This document shows positions 1-18,646 of a DNA stretch of 64,000 bases, piece after piece (positions within the stretch are counted from its first letter, which is position 1; the number at the start of each line of letters is the position of its first letter). Location of the stretch: the NCBI GenBank assembly GCA_037074765.1, contig JBAMDO010000570.1:372001-436000 (forward strand). Reading direction: 5' to 3'. Position numbers and translations under genes: made by a program. The stretch comes from Mansonella perstans (Eukaryota > Nematoda > Chromadorea > Rhabditida > Onchocercidae). The notes beneath the pieces are model-generated. The model did no database searches. It was given only the letters and a program-made list of their open reading frames with translations, and was not told the origin of the DNA.

Positions 1-163
1 TGAATGCATTCGCTTTGCTTCTTTTTTTATAACTATTTTGTTTTTGCTGCTCATTTTTTATGAAATTTGATTTGTTTTCATTTGCTTTATTCCATATAAT
101 TTGTTAATTCAGGCCTTTTCTGGTTTGAATGCACGTATTTCATGTAATGTTTTATGATTTTAG

Positions 164-6002
<5,839 letters not shown>

Positions 6003-6116
6003 GGATTGTATCTTTCATACTGTTTCAAGTGTGATGTTTTGGTTTGTGCCATTGTTTCTCTTTTTGATTTTTGTGTATCTAGATTGTGGCATACAGTTAT
6101 AATGCTAGTGTTTCCT

Positions 6117-6122
6117 AATAAA
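6117..6122 (+). terminator. Poly(A) signal of the OPA1/EAT-3 gene
   Basis: AATAAA lies 115 bases after the stop codon at 6002, in a U-rich 3' UTR. It is the first canonical hexamer downstream. Confidence 0.6.
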
Positions 6123-9100
6123 ATCTCATCATTTCTAATTTTACATTTCTTGCAATGAATAATCCCGATAAAACTTACTTCAGATTTTAAATGTTAATTT
6201 CAATTTTCAGTTTGAAAGGATAACGTAAAAAGTCATAAAAAAAATATAAATTTAAGGAAATTTCATAAGGATACCAGAAGAATTGGTATCCTTGAAGAAT
6301 TTTTTTTTCAAAATCTACAAGTTAAAAAATTTTCTGTATTATATTTGATATCACAAATAATTTCAACTTTTCAGACTTCCCTATAATTTTGCGTGATTGT
6401 GTTGGAAAAAGTTACTTTTATTTTAAGCATACTTATATTTCTTTCCTCTTTAACTTTGTTTCATTTAGTATGCTTTGGCACTAATCACAGTACCTGAAAT
6501 TTCGATGTAAGGATTATTAATATCAGTAATTTCAATAAATGTTAGATTACCTAGGAGCAAATTCAGGTCGATCATCAACAGTGATAGGATATTAGGAATG
6601 AGATGAAACTGCATGATACGAGTGGATATTCATTTGGTCGATAAAATGAGACAAGCAATAGAGAAAGAAGAAAGAATAGTTGAATTTTGTAGAGCACAAT
6701 TTAAAAAAACTCAAGAAAACTACACCTTTAAATATTTATTTGGGAATGCAGTATTTTTCTGTACAAATGAAATGAATTATTTTAAATTTTGGAGTAAGTA
6801 AATTTAAATTGATGTTAAGAGTGGAACTGCTGTCGGAAATATAATAATAGGTAATATAAAAGAAGAATAAAGTAGAACAAAAAAATCAGGAAAATAATTG
6901 ACTGAAATTGAGGTGTGCAATGGAAAAAGAAGAGTGTGAAATATGAAGTTTAATTTTCTTTTGCATTTCTGTCGGAGTTATTAAAATGATGAAGCGTGGA
7001 AAAGAAATATGTAAATACTGCGAATATGTTTCTAATATTGAAATTTCCCTAAAATTTTTAGAAATTAAAATTGATTAAAAATAACTTTATAGTGAATGAT
7101 CGGTTAGCAATGAGATTTGCTACTTAAAATAGTAGTAGCTCAATGAAAGGCCTTAATTGCTTGTTTCATTTGTAAATATTTAATCTTAATGAAACGTAGG
7201 ATTATTTCTTCCATAACATAAAAGATTGTTAAGTTATGATAGCTTTTACTAAAAATCAGAAATTCATAAAATTATCTCAATTTAGCGATGTTATTTATTT
7301 TTTTCAAATTTTAGGAAAATAGTTTGTGTAGGGATTTATTTCATTTCAATTACAGTAAATTACAAATATTTATAATAACTTTGATGCAAAGAATTATCCG
7401 AAACAGATAAGCTTAGAATGTGAAAAGACCAAATTAATTTCTAACTTTTAAACCGTTTTTGTCAGCCGCTGTTTTTAAATACTTTCTTTGACAGTTCTTA
7501 GTTTCTCTTAAAAATAACTGTAAACATAAATTTAATATCAGAAAACAAAATTCCAATAGTCGGAACAATAAGCTGGTAAAAATTCCATGTTTATCAGTGC
7601 TTCAGTTGGCCTTTCACTTCTTATATATGCTAAAAACATTGAAATTTATTAACCAGACAGACGGCATTCATTACAACGATGAAGTAAAGCCATTCTCTAA
7701 TCCGAACAGTATCATTCATAAATTTCCCTACAACAACAATAACAGTTGCAGAACATTTACTAATTAACTTTATTAATTAACATTTATTAATTTTCGTTGA
7801 AAACTTATCTAAATGGATCAAAAGTACAATTCTTGCATGTTTTTTGGCCAACATTTTATGTTTTTTTTAGATTATAAAACATATAAAACGACCACACTAA
7901 ACTGGTAATTAAAATACAAAATTTTCATTGAGACATTAATTAATTCAATCAGTGCTCTATTTCTTTAGTTTCTCAATCTATTTTCAATTAAATTCATCAC
8001 AGGCGGACATCACTTGAAGTGTGGTTTATGAAACGTATTTAATACTTCAGATAAAAATTTCGATTTGTTGCTTAAAAAGAAAACTTTAATTTAAGGAAAA
8101 AGAAAATAGCAAAGAAAATGATGGAAAGGCTTTGTGATATAATCAATCTTATCAGTTCAATAAATAGTTTCCGGAATTTTGTTTAAAAGTAATCCTGATT
8201 TTGGCAATTGGATCAAAACTTTGTATTTCTCCGAATATATTTTTTAGATTCAAATTAACAACTGATCCAGAAGTAATAGCATTCTAATTAGTCGATAATG
8301 TTATGTCAAAAATTTTGAAAAGGCCAAAAAAAACATAAGACCGATGTGCAGAGATCTTGGGTGATAGAAATAAATTTTTCCAGGTTGCAGGAATGTTTCA
8401 TTGTAATTGCGGATAGTTCATGTTCTAGCCAAGCGCAAAAATTATGACGTTTGAGATTAATTTTGACTTGCATATTTAGAAAGCCAATCCAGCATCCATG
8501 ATCCAAGAACAGTTTCAAGTATGTTAAATGTTAAGCTTCTGGATCTGCTGTAATTTCGGTAACCAAAATCCTACACTCTAATTTTATACAGTCGAAATTT
8601 GCTTTTAAAATTCATTAGGATCCTCAAACAAAACTTTCGAATTTTATAACAAGTCTAAATTTACGTAGATGAAACCGTTCGAAAGCAATACGATTAGCTC
8701 AGGAGCTGTTCAGTGATTCTGTCATAACTAAGACGATAGGAAGCAAAAAGAACCATAAAATATTTATCCATTTCACTGCATACGTAGAACACTGCAATGA
8801 CAAAAAAGCAAAATCGATGAGATAAAACAATTCAACAGGAAAAAAGAACTAAAAATTTTGAGAATTATTATACATATTGGAAAGTATTTTCCAAACTTCT
8901 TTATAACTGAGCATACAAATTATTGATATTGAACGTATAAGCCATCACTTATAAGCCATTACCATAAAACTAAAATCAATCATCATTAAATGAGTTGTTT
9001 ATTTTTTTCTTCAAATCTCTCACAATTCCAAACAGTTCTAAAAAAATTTAATTTGTAGCAAGTCGTTTCAATATCTTCAATACTTTTACAAATAAATTTA

Positions 9101-9275
9101 TGACAATATCTGCACTTGAAGAATATTCGTTAGAAGAATAAACAAAATATGACTGTCACATATAGATTCCTTAACTGATTTATAAGGTGTTAAACCAACA
9201 TATCATAACTTATCTGTCATCAAACAATAAAACTACCAACATGTAGTGAAAATTCGGAATGGTTGCACATAGTAG
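6123..9275. other. Intergenic, AT-rich, no gene recognised
   Basis: This stretch lies between the OPA1/EAT-3 3' end and the micropeptide. The only longish open frame (6613-6801, plus) has no family resemblance and no clear splice sites around it. The rest is A/T-rich sequence with no repeat array or RNA gene that could be recognised. Confidence 0.5.
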
Positions 9276-9410
9276 CTATTTATTCCGCTTATCCTGTTTT
9301 AAAGTATGCTGTCGTCCTTCTATTACGTTCGATTTCAATCTGGGATAAACATGCCAAAAATTGTAGCCAATTAATACACAAAAAATATTGACAATTATTA
9401 GCCAGAACAT
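9276..9410 (-). CDS. Candidate 44-residue single-pass membrane micropeptide
   Basis: On the minus strand a strong acceptor, CTTTTTTTCAG, ends at 9427. Sixteen bases later an ATG at 9410 opens a frame to TAG at 9276-9278. Only the reading phase used here is open past the acceptor; the other two stop within four codons. The 44-residue product starts MFWLIIVNIFCVLIGYNFW, a hydrophobic segment of about 18 residues, followed by a basic tail rich in Lys, Arg and Gln that ends KQDKRNK. That suggests an N-terminal signal anchor with the charged tail facing the cytosol or mitochondrial matrix. An acceptor next to the ATG without a partner exon fits spliced-leader trans-splicing. It could instead be the last exon of a longer gene whose upstream exons I could not find. 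The family is not recognised. Confidence 0.5.
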   Translation of the reverse strand: MFWLIIVNIFCVLIGYNFWHVYPRLKSNVIEGRQHTLKQDKRNK

Positions 9411-9460
9411 ACTACTACCTATGAATCTGAAAAAAAGCAAATTGAAAGGTTAGCAAAATA

Positions 9461-9480
9461 TTTTTTTTTTTTTTTTTTTT
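9461..9480. repeat. Homopolymer T tract (20 bases)
   Basis: An uninterrupted run of 20 T lies about 35 bases upstream (minus-strand sense) of the micropeptide acceptor. Confidence 0.95.
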
Positions 9481-9643
9481 AAATCATCTGTCGAAGAAAA
9501 TAATCCTTGTGGAGATAAGATTGACAGTAAAAAAAAAGTAGAAGTACGCTATATTCTACAAAGGCACAAAAGTTTTCATTGCTATTATTAAATATAAATT
9601 GGCGCTTTTTTTTCGGATTTTCAGACGATGTAGGAGATGACTT

Positions 9644-9760
9644 TCCAAATGAGACTCAGATGATATTCCAGATGAGATTCAGATGATATTCCAGATGAGA
9701 TTCAGATGATTTCCAGATGAGATTCAGATGATTTCCAGATGAGATTCAAATGATCTTCCG
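9644..9760. repeat. Minisatellite, 22-23 bp unit, about five copies
   Basis: The unit CAGATGAGATTCAGATGAT plus TTC or ATTC recurs in tandem. Each unit is itself made of two similar 11-12 base halves (CAGATGA followed by G/T ATTC). Edges are degenerate: CCAAATGAGACTC on the left and CAAATGATCTTCC on the right. Confidence 0.85.
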
Positions 9761-10737
9761 AATTAAACAAATGTTTTCATTATATCCTTACCTCACACTC
9801 TTATTTAATCGGAAAATAGTACCTCTAAACTAAATATAATCTAAAGTGAAAGCATCGTAATCTTGAAGTTAAGAAACTGTGAAAGGCAAATTATTCATGA
9901 TTAAATGTTAGTAAAGAAGGAAATAAAAAATACGAAAGTACCTGCCACTTAAACTTCTTCAACTTTCACTAAACATTACAGCACAAAAAAAGCTTCTCAT
10001 AGCTTCCAATAACCATTTTTTCCAATTTTAAAAAACGTTACCGTGCTGAAATGAAAAACTTCAAAGCCAGGAGTTAATTATAGCAGTAAATTTGAATCGA
10101 AAGTACTACTTAATACATTAATTAGTAAGTTCTATAATTATAGAAAGTATCATCATCGAAAAAGATTACGTATGGAAGCGTCAACAATAATTACTTCCCA
10201 ATTATGAATATAAAAAAGGGAGAAACGAAAATGAAGAGCTTTTACTTACTAATTAATAGTTTTCGGACAAAAAGTTCTCACAATACGATAAACATATACA
10301 GATTATCTTATTTGTACTCATTTACTAACAAAAAATGAACAACACATATGAGGTTATCATCAAAATACTCGAATTAAAATCAAAGGTCAAAGGTTAACGA
10401 AATACTCTATGTGCTGGAAACAATTCCAATCCTATAAAAATCGAATCGTTCCAAGATGATAATAGTACATTTTAGTGAAGGATATTTGGCTGTTAGAGTG
10501 AGTGTTATAGTTGAGGAAACGGTAGAAAAGCTTGAAAATTTGAATTTAATTTTTAGAAAAAACTAAAATATGAATTTAAGCTTTTCTTAAATGGAAAATG
10601 TGGCAGTTTAGATTGGATTGTTAACTATTAAATGAAAATAAATGATAATTTTGAGTGAAATTTCGAGCATTTTGTAATTTTTATAATTTTATTTCACTCA
10701 ATTCATTAAATATCTCATGCTTTTCAAATCTGTTTCT

Positions 10738-10740
<3 letters not shown>

Positions 10741-10775
<35 letters not shown>
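10741..10775. repeat. (CT)n microsatellite
   Basis: About 17 uninterrupted CT dinucleotides, followed by an imperfect CT-rich tail to about 10795. Confidence 0.95.
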
Positions 10776-10788
<13 letters not shown>

Positions 10789-10795
10789 CCTCTTT

Positions 10796-13700
10796 CAAAT
10801 ACGACTATGATAAATTTCTGAAATTTCTTAACAATTGCATAGATTTAGACACATGAAAACAAACTCTTGGTCCAATATTGACATTCAGAAGTGTAACTTT
10901 GAAATTTGAAATTGATTTCAAAATGTAACTTTGAAACCTGAAATTGAATTAATCATAATGTAATAGCATTGATATTTGCTTATTGCTTACTATCCAAGTA
11001 CGCATTCATAAAATGAATCTCGAATTTTTTTTCCCCAGTGATTGTTGCCTTTTGAAAATTGCAAATAAACGATAGTTATTAGATGGTTTCGGAAAAATGA
11101 ATTTTTTAAAAATTACCAAAAATTTGACATTTTTAATGATTGCATAATCAGCGCCTTTTCAAATTTATTGTAAAATACTGAAAATTTTTCATCAACAATA
11201 ATCCTTCGCTCACAGACATTTTGACATCAATTAATGCCATCAAATAGCTGATTTGTTTAAAAAAAATAAAATAAAATTAGTTAAAATGAGTGAATCAATG
11301 GACAAATAGATTTATATACAAAACTAATTTGGTGTATTTTTCATTGTTTACAAATAAAACACTTTGATAACTCTTCTTCCATTTGCTCAACAACCTATTA
11401 AGAATATTGATAATTAATAATAATAATTTCGTTCAATCCTATGAATGCTTTAACCGTACAATATTGACTAAAATTTGGCTTTCACAGATCATTCTTTAAT
11501 TTCCATCCCTGGAATTTAAAATTTAAATTTGAAATTATTATTAGAATTGAAAACTTAAAGATTCTTGGCCGGATTCGCCTGGATTCTCGCCGGATTCGTC
11601 TGGATTTACATTCTGTTTTCTTTTCGTTATACTACAAGTAGATGGACATAACAGAAGTGAAGCATTGAATTAATAATATATTATTTTCAAAATGTGTGAG
11701 CAATAGATAAAATTCAATGAAATGAAAAATGCATTTGATAATAGAAATTGAAATTTAACGCAAATTGGAGAAAATGAAGTCATTCAGAAAAATCAAGGTA
11801 TTAATAAAGAAAATTTTACTACAGATGACTAATTTCATTCAATTTTACGACGCAAATTTTGAAATACATGAAAGCAATAGAATTTTAATTAATTTGAATT
11901 TCTTTCGACATCATTATAGTTCATGTAAAAGCATAGACCTTCGATGGAATATTATTTAGAGAAGTGCTGGCCATCACTGTTCTGTTCATAAATCATACAT
12001 TTTAATCTGCGACAGTAAATTTCAAAAAAAACTAAACTTACAAATTGCTAAAATCGTACTGTTATTGGTCAATTCCCTCATTGCTAAGTTCTCCGCTTAA
12101 AAATATGTGAAATTAATCAAATTTTAAACTAGACTGAGATTTACAAGGTAAGTTGAGTTTTTTTATCACTTCTAGATTTAAAAGATGAGTCAATATCTTA
12201 TTATTCTTTTGAGACATAAGTTGAATTCTTAATTGTAATGTAAGTAAGTTGAGTCAAGCTTTTCATTATTTTCAAATCTCTCAGATAAGTCAAGTTTTTT
12301 TATTAAATATTGATGAAGCAAGTATAATTGTTTAATTATTTTAAAATCTATAAAATGACTGTTTCATTTTTTTTGGAAACTGCTTGAAGGTAAAACTAAA
12401 AAGAATAATGAATTAACTAGTTAATTAAGCAATTTATTAGTCAAATTTAAAGTTTGAAAATTTGTTCGAATTCCCAGCAAATTATCAATTTTTGCATTTA
12501 TTTGAATTTCAGTATATTTATAAAGCAAGTAATTTCAGTGAGTTACTTTGTTAGTCCAGTAGCATCGGTGAAAATTTAAATGGCTGTGATCATAATTTTT
12601 TGCTGACGAGCTTACCTGTCATAAACTGTTTAGGGCGGTCAGTCTAATTAAAATTCATCCGTTTCGTATGAAAATTTTAATGACCAGAGTGCTTGAAATT
12701 TTTAGTTACTTTAATTTTAAAAAACAACTGCAATTTTTTGGTCATCAAAAAATAATTAAAACTCCTGGTATTCAGAAACTACACATAACCTGGGTTAAAA
12801 TTTTTAGCTGTTCGAAATTTGATTGATTTAATCCATTGTTCAAAAGTTATTGGAAATTTTAATTCGATAAAACTCTAATTAATCAAGTAATAAGCAAATT
12901 TTGATCGATAAAACCAGTAGTCAAAAATAGATTTGATTGACAAAAAAGATTTGTTGAAAATAGATTGATTAAGAAATAAATACTCAAAAATTACGCAGAC
13001 ATTTTACTGATCAGAAAAATAATTAAATTCCTTGTGATCAAAAAGTTGATTGAAATTTTCCTCGAAGAATTGAAAAGGGAATTTGTGGCTAATCATTCCG
13101 TCAAACACTGATTTGGTGTCAGTAATGACTTCAGAAGAACTGATTGAATAAATGATAATGTACATAAGCTCCGATGCATTCGAAACTTAATGATTGATAA
13201 AATAAAATGAATTATCAGAGATTTGTCATTCACTGATGCTAATATCGTTATAAAACTTGATAAATTTAAATAGGGAGGGTCAATTGGTCAATGAATTGAC
13301 CATCACGTGGTCAATTAATTCAGTTAACCATTTATGTAGAAAAAAAAATTTGAAAGTTTTTTCACAAAAGATATTTCTTATTATTTGTCAAATGACTCAA
13401 TTAGGATGGAAATGTGCAAATTTAATCAAATGATATCATTTCTTAAGCAAAATCAAAGACTTTGTTTGAACGAATAAAAAAAAACAGCTGTTGAATTTGT
13501 TTATTTTTTCACCAAGCTGAACAGCTTCCATATGATGAGCAGTAATAGTGGGAAATAAAAAGTCTCATCAAAAGCTCCATTCAATTGATTTTAGATTGGC
13601 GCAAAAGGACATTAATGGGAAATTATTTTCGAGCTGTTGGCGCAGTCGTCAAGTACCCATTTCACTTTTTTCCTTTCCTTTATTGCTAATAACATTAATT

Positions 13701-15446
13701 TGTACGATATAAATACTATTATTATTTAAAGTATTCTTTAATTTATTTCCAATTCAATTAGCATTTCTGTGAAATATTAATAAGAAATCTATTATGCCAT
13801 TTGCCAAAAACTTATTTGTATTTATTAATTGAAATGATAAATTATATTTAAGAAGAACAAGCATTGAAATTTTAATCTAATTAAGACACATTTTAAAATC
13901 GTGTTTACAAGTTTGGCGAAAAGAAAAAAGACTTGGCTTAGTACCAAAATATTTTCAAATTTTTGGAAAATGTATTTCAAAAGTGACATTTTGCTTTTTT
14001 GGCAGTTTTTAAAGAATGAGAAAAAAGGTCTTTCAAATCAATCATCAAAAACAAAATCAAAAACTATTTTGATTTGATGATTCATGTAATAAAAAAATAT
14101 GTAATGTAATGGAACTTTATCTGAAAAAGAAATCTAACAATCCATGCAATTTTTTTTTCTTTTTTTTTTTTTAAGAATCGAATAACTCATTTCTTATTCC
14201 AAGATTTTCAAGCATTACTGAAAAGTTCATCAAACTAATCAATATGGTCAGTCAGCATTCATTTAATTCCATTCCATAGCTTATCCAAAAGGTCAAAGTA
14301 AGCAATTTGTCTTTTCGGATGCAAGGAAAGTGACAGATGCAAAAAAAGCTCTTCCGATTTGATGATAAATGTGTAGAGAGATAGCAAAGATAGTGGAAAA
14401 TAAAAGGATAGTTTGGTATTTGTTCAAATTTGAATTATTTCAGTAAATCGAAATTTCGCATTTTTCACATCCGCCGATGTTTTTTCTCCTTCACATCGCC
14501 ATATCACATACACAAATAATGATGCTAGAAAAATTTTCTTTTGAAAAAAATAAATTTCAGTCAAAAAGCAGACATTTAGTGATGCTTATAAATTTAATGA
14601 GCATTTTAATTTAGGCGTATTTTAATAGACATAGGCGCATTTCGTTAAAATTCATACCAATATAACAATGAAGTTTTATAATCGAGAAGTTTCAATAATT
14701 AAATAATTAGGTTTTAAATTGTTGAACAATCAAATATTATGTTGCATACGCAAATTGTTGACTAATCTAATTTTGTTACTGAAAATAAATAAATTTTTTC
14801 ATTATTTTATCTTTTATTGATCGTTTATCATTGTATTAGCAAGTATGATATTGGTTGATCAAAAAAGTTCTTTTTTCTAATAAATTATTGGTAAATAAGG
14901 TAATGGTAGATTAAATAATTTAAAATTTTTGCGCATTAAAGATATTGGCATTGTTTATGTCAATTAAATAAGTTGTTAATCTTTCACGATTGTAATTATC
15001 AACTATTGAAAGAATTGTGTGGCAATTAAAAAGTGCAAAATAATTAGTATGAAATAATTTAGGCGGTATTAAAGATAACATTTGCAAGCATTTAGTTAGT
15101 CTTTTAAAAGAGAATCAATTTAAAACCTGTTAGAGTTATTTCAATGTCTTCTTGAAAATCTTCATTCCATGCATCCCTTTGCCTTTTCATCATTTTTATT
15201 CAATTAATTTCTGATCACTTAATTTGCCCAAAATTAGCCCAAATTGGATAAATAATCATTTATTTAAGCAATTACTCATTAAAATCCCTGATCAATTCAT
15301 TTTTTTCTTTATATTTCTATAATTTTCATTAAGACAAAAAAAATGTTTGTTCATTTTATTTTTCTTCTTTATTTACAAAATTTTTTATTTCATTCTTTTT
15401 TCTCTCTTTCCCTTTCCCTTTCTCTATCTCTTTTTCTTTCTTTCAG
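10796..15446. other. Intergenic, AT-rich, no gene recognised
   Basis: No supported exon or structured RNA was seen. Around 12140-12310 there are loose repetitions of AAGTTGAGT followed by TTTTTTTAT, and around 12840-13030 loose TTGATT-rich repetition. Both are too diverged to define a unit. A CT/T-rich pyrimidine tract at 15390-15446 leads into the exon-like block that follows. Confidence 0.5.
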
Positions 15447-15501
15447 CATCTTCAATGTAAATCAAAAGAAAAAAGAAACTCCGGTTTATTTCTGTTTTGA
15501 G
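15447..15501 (+). other. Exon-like block, possible upstream exon of the 421-residue gene
   Basis: A long pyrimidine tract ending TTTCTTTCAG (15446) and a donor GAG|GTAAAA (15501/15502) bound 55 bases. One frame is open throughout (reads IFNVNQKKKETPVYFCFE, entering in phase 2 and leaving in phase 0). If spliced to the acceptor at 20123, the frame continues open through 20124-20186 into the ATG at 20187. Whether it is coding, 5' UTR or chance is unknown. Confidence 0.3.
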
Positions 15502-16639
15502 GTAAAAATTGGTGCTTGAATTTTTTAATCACATTTTACAAATAGTCATTCAAAATGCAAATGTCCTGCTGCTTTATTTTATAAGCGAAACATTTACATT
15601 TTGTTGTTAGTTTCCGGAAAACGGATTTAGAAATGTTTACACTAAGCCAATCTCTTTCTGAATTACCCCTTACTACTTCTGTTAATTATAAATAATCTTT
15701 GTTGTAAACTAACCTTAACCCTTAGCAATTATCCGAAAATTTAGCTCACTGTCAATAGAACTAAGCAAGGCAATTCCGGCTGGACTTTTAGTTAGATCTT
15801 ACTGAAAGCAATATTGACCATACTTTACTCTGTCAGATCACTTCATACATTTCATATATTTTATGCTTATTTCATTTCAATATAAATGTAATCTTTGTTT
15901 CAAACGATGAAAAAATTACTTCATAATAGAAAATTACTTTTTTCAAAGTAATAAAGTAAAAATTTCATATAAACTTTATTTGCTTATCATTCTGCCTTAC
16001 CATTGAATTTATTATGATAAATTAAAAAATCTTCACTTCATTACTTCGCAAACTTCAAGTATCAAAAAATTTTATTTGTTCGAGTAAAATTTTTTGCCCG
16101 TGAAAAATTCAATAGAATAATTTCTAAATTAATTTAGCAAATTTTTTATGCTATTTCAAAATTTACAATGCTTATTTCTCTTTATATAAATTCACATTTC
16201 TCTTTATTTAACTAGATATTTCTCTTCATTTAAGTTCATATTTCTCTTCATATAACTTCTTCAATAGTGTTATTTCCAAATAAAAATTTTTTCCTAAATT
16301 ATAAAACATTTCTTTTAAAAACTTCATGGTACACTGTGATGAATGTTTAATTCTGAAATCTTAAAGAAAGCTAAAATGATTGCTTCTTATTTTCATTGAA
16401 AAAAATTATCTTTTTACATTTAAAATTTATTAACAAACTATAATTTCATGCAATAAAATTTGTGAAAGCATTTATAGTTTAAATTTGATTTTTTTGATGT
16501 GAAATAAATTCTTAATCTTTGCTTTTGTCATTTCGTCCTGTCCTACATTTCATTTGTTATCTCAAAACATGACAAATTTGTCAAACTTCTTACCTTAAAT
16601 CCATCATAGAATCAAAGCTCTAATTAAGCATGAAAAATC
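15502..16639. other. Intergenic, AT-rich, nothing recognised
   Basis: Low-complexity A/T sequence with no open frame of interest and no array. Confidence 0.5.
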
Positions 16640-16805
16640 TGGGACCTCCATGGTGAGCTTGGGCACTGCATTTTTCGGTTCGGTTGATTCCTGTGGCTAT
16701 CCCGAGTGGGATCAGCTAACAGCAAAATTTTTGTGCTTGGGGATAGCCTCTGTGCTTCCCCGCTATGGTCTGCAGCAATGGGTGAATCCCTCAGATCGTT
16801 CAAAA
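16640..16805 (+). ncRNA. Candidate Sm-class small nuclear RNA, U1-like 3' half (or pseudogene)
   Basis: A sharp GC-rich island in an AT-rich spacer. It contains an Sm-type site AATTTTTG (16726-16733) directly between two hairpins. The first is 16696-16716 (ATCCC-GAGT-GGGAT with a GCT/AGC extension and one bulged C). The second is 16739-16761 (GGGGA paired with TCCCC, with AG/CT inside). Hairpin, Sm site, hairpin is the 3' architecture of U1, SL and SmY RNAs. The run TGTGCTTGGGGA ... GCTTCCCC resembles the U1 3' end as I remember it, and CCATGGTGAGC ... GGGCACTGCA loosely resembles the U1 stem-loop II region. A U1 5' end that pairs with splice donors is not identifiable, so it may be a truncated or divergent copy. 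The 63-codon open frame across the same bases has no recognisable family. Confidence 0.35.
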
Positions 16806-16841
16806 TTTTTTAAAAAATTTCGAATACATTTGTTGCACTAA

Positions 16842-18646
16842 AACTTGTACCTTATGAAAACTGGATCAAAGCTGTTGATTTGTCATAATTTCGGTCATGA
16901 TTGATCTCTCTGATAACATTGATAAATGCTTAAATTTGAGCTCCCTTTGCTAAATCTTTTCTCATCTTATTGAATTTTAATAGTTTATCATTTCTTTTCT
17001 TGCTACTAATGTTAGTAAGTGCAAAAGCATAAGAAAGTTTTTGTGAAATTTGATACGATGTGGCAATGAAAGCACTTAATACTACTGATATATTGCATTT
17101 CTCATCCTTCGATGCATTTTTAATTCTCTTCTTTATAATTATTATTACTCATATCACTATCACTATTACTACTTATCATTCCCAATATCGCTACTGTCCT
17201 CTTTGTATCATCAAAATTTTCATTAACTTCATCATTACTGTAATTGTTATTGTTATATTAATAATCTTATTATTATTATTATTATTTGCTTCTACACCAT
17301 TACTGCTTTTGCGTCAAAAATAGCGATAGAATTGAAATTTTGTAAAAATTGAACTTGAATTTTCCTGAAATTCATCATTATTCACAGCATTCGGATCGAA
17401 AAGGATTGTTTCAAATTTATGTTGAAATAAATTTCTTTCACTAAATCATTGATACTGCATCTGTTTAAATTTTTACCCAAAAAAATGATTTTTTTTGCTC
17501 TGAAATTTTGATTTTGTACGAGAAAAAATTACTGAACTGATTACTGAACAAACAATTGAATTAAAATTTCTTTCTTTCGCTTTTTCTCGTTTAAAACTAT
17601 TTTCTCCTTTTTATTGGCAAAAATTTCTCGTTTAAAAATATCGACTATCTTTTTTCTAATTTTTTTCCAAAAAAAATTTTTTTACAACTTAAACTCTGCT
17701 GTAAATTTATGACAGCTGTAAATTTTATTTAATATGACATCCTGCTGCAAAAATCATTCGTTCAAACAGTTTAGTCCCTTAATTAATCATTTTAATTAAT
17801 CAGAATATTCATTGCCATGTCATATAGAGCGTATGAGACAAAAGTTAGCAAAAAAAGGCCACAAAAATTTTAAATTTAATTTCATCTATTTCATTGGTGT
17901 CCGAAATCGAAATTTAATTTCAGACATATCCATATCACTCTTTACATATATTTGATCAACACTTGCAAACATGTGCAGCAATTTGAAAAAAAAGAAGTCA
18001 TTTAATTTTTTATTTTTCTTTTTGATCTGTTTGAATATTTTGTAAAGTAATTACTTTTAAAGCAATTTGGTGGACAATTTGAATGCCTTTAAATGTATTC
18101 GTATCATACTTCAATGAATTGAAATGAATTTTTCGTTTGATTTTTACCTCCTCTTTCTCATTCTCTCTCTTTCTCTCTCTCATTCTTTCTCTGTTTCTAT
18201 TAAGAATTTCTCTCCGAATTCCTTTCTAATTTGTGTAAAAAAATATTTTATTAAAGGATGAAATTAACAAATTTCATTGCTAAGAATTTTTCTTTGGAAT
18301 AAACTTTCTCATGCATCGTTATCCAGTTGTGATAAAAAAATTTTTCAAAAATTATGCGATAGCGGCAAAATGGACAAATCAAAAATTTGTGCTTTATTTG
18401 AATAAAGCTCAAATTTTATCTACCCGATAAACCGTTCTATCAGTTTGTGAAATCCTCTTGTATGAAATTTAATATTGTGAAATTTAATAAAACCATTAAA
18501 TAACTTTAGCCCATAGAATAGTTCATTTTTTCCTTACCAAGTAAGTTAGAATCTAATTTTCATAAACTATTTTTCGAATATTTTTTAATTCAAAATTAAA
18601 AATTGATGACTATTCTTGATCCAAATTAAATTCTTGGTCTACATAA
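16842..18646. other. Intergenic, AT-rich with simple repeats
   Basis: Contains an ATT/ACT-rich low-complexity segment (about 17130-17295) that creates a hydrophobic open frame of low complexity. A CT-rich tract is at 18148-18200. No gene is supported. Confidence 0.5.

Noticed and set aside
6613..6801. 62-codon open frame 3' of the OPA1 gene
   Set aside because: No splice sites, no recognised domain, and composition like the surrounding spacer.
9915..10030. Possible upstream exon of the micropeptide (minus-strand donor near 9940)
   Set aside because: The only joining phase meets a TGA shortly before the donor, with no start after it.
16650..16841. 63-codon open frame over the GC-rich island
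   Set aside because: No recognisable family. The Sm-site and double-hairpin structure explains the composition better, although coding is not fully excluded.
17060..17323. 87-codon hydrophobic open frame
   Set aside because: Ile/Thr/Leu-rich output of ATT/ACT low-complexity DNA, with no family and no splice context.
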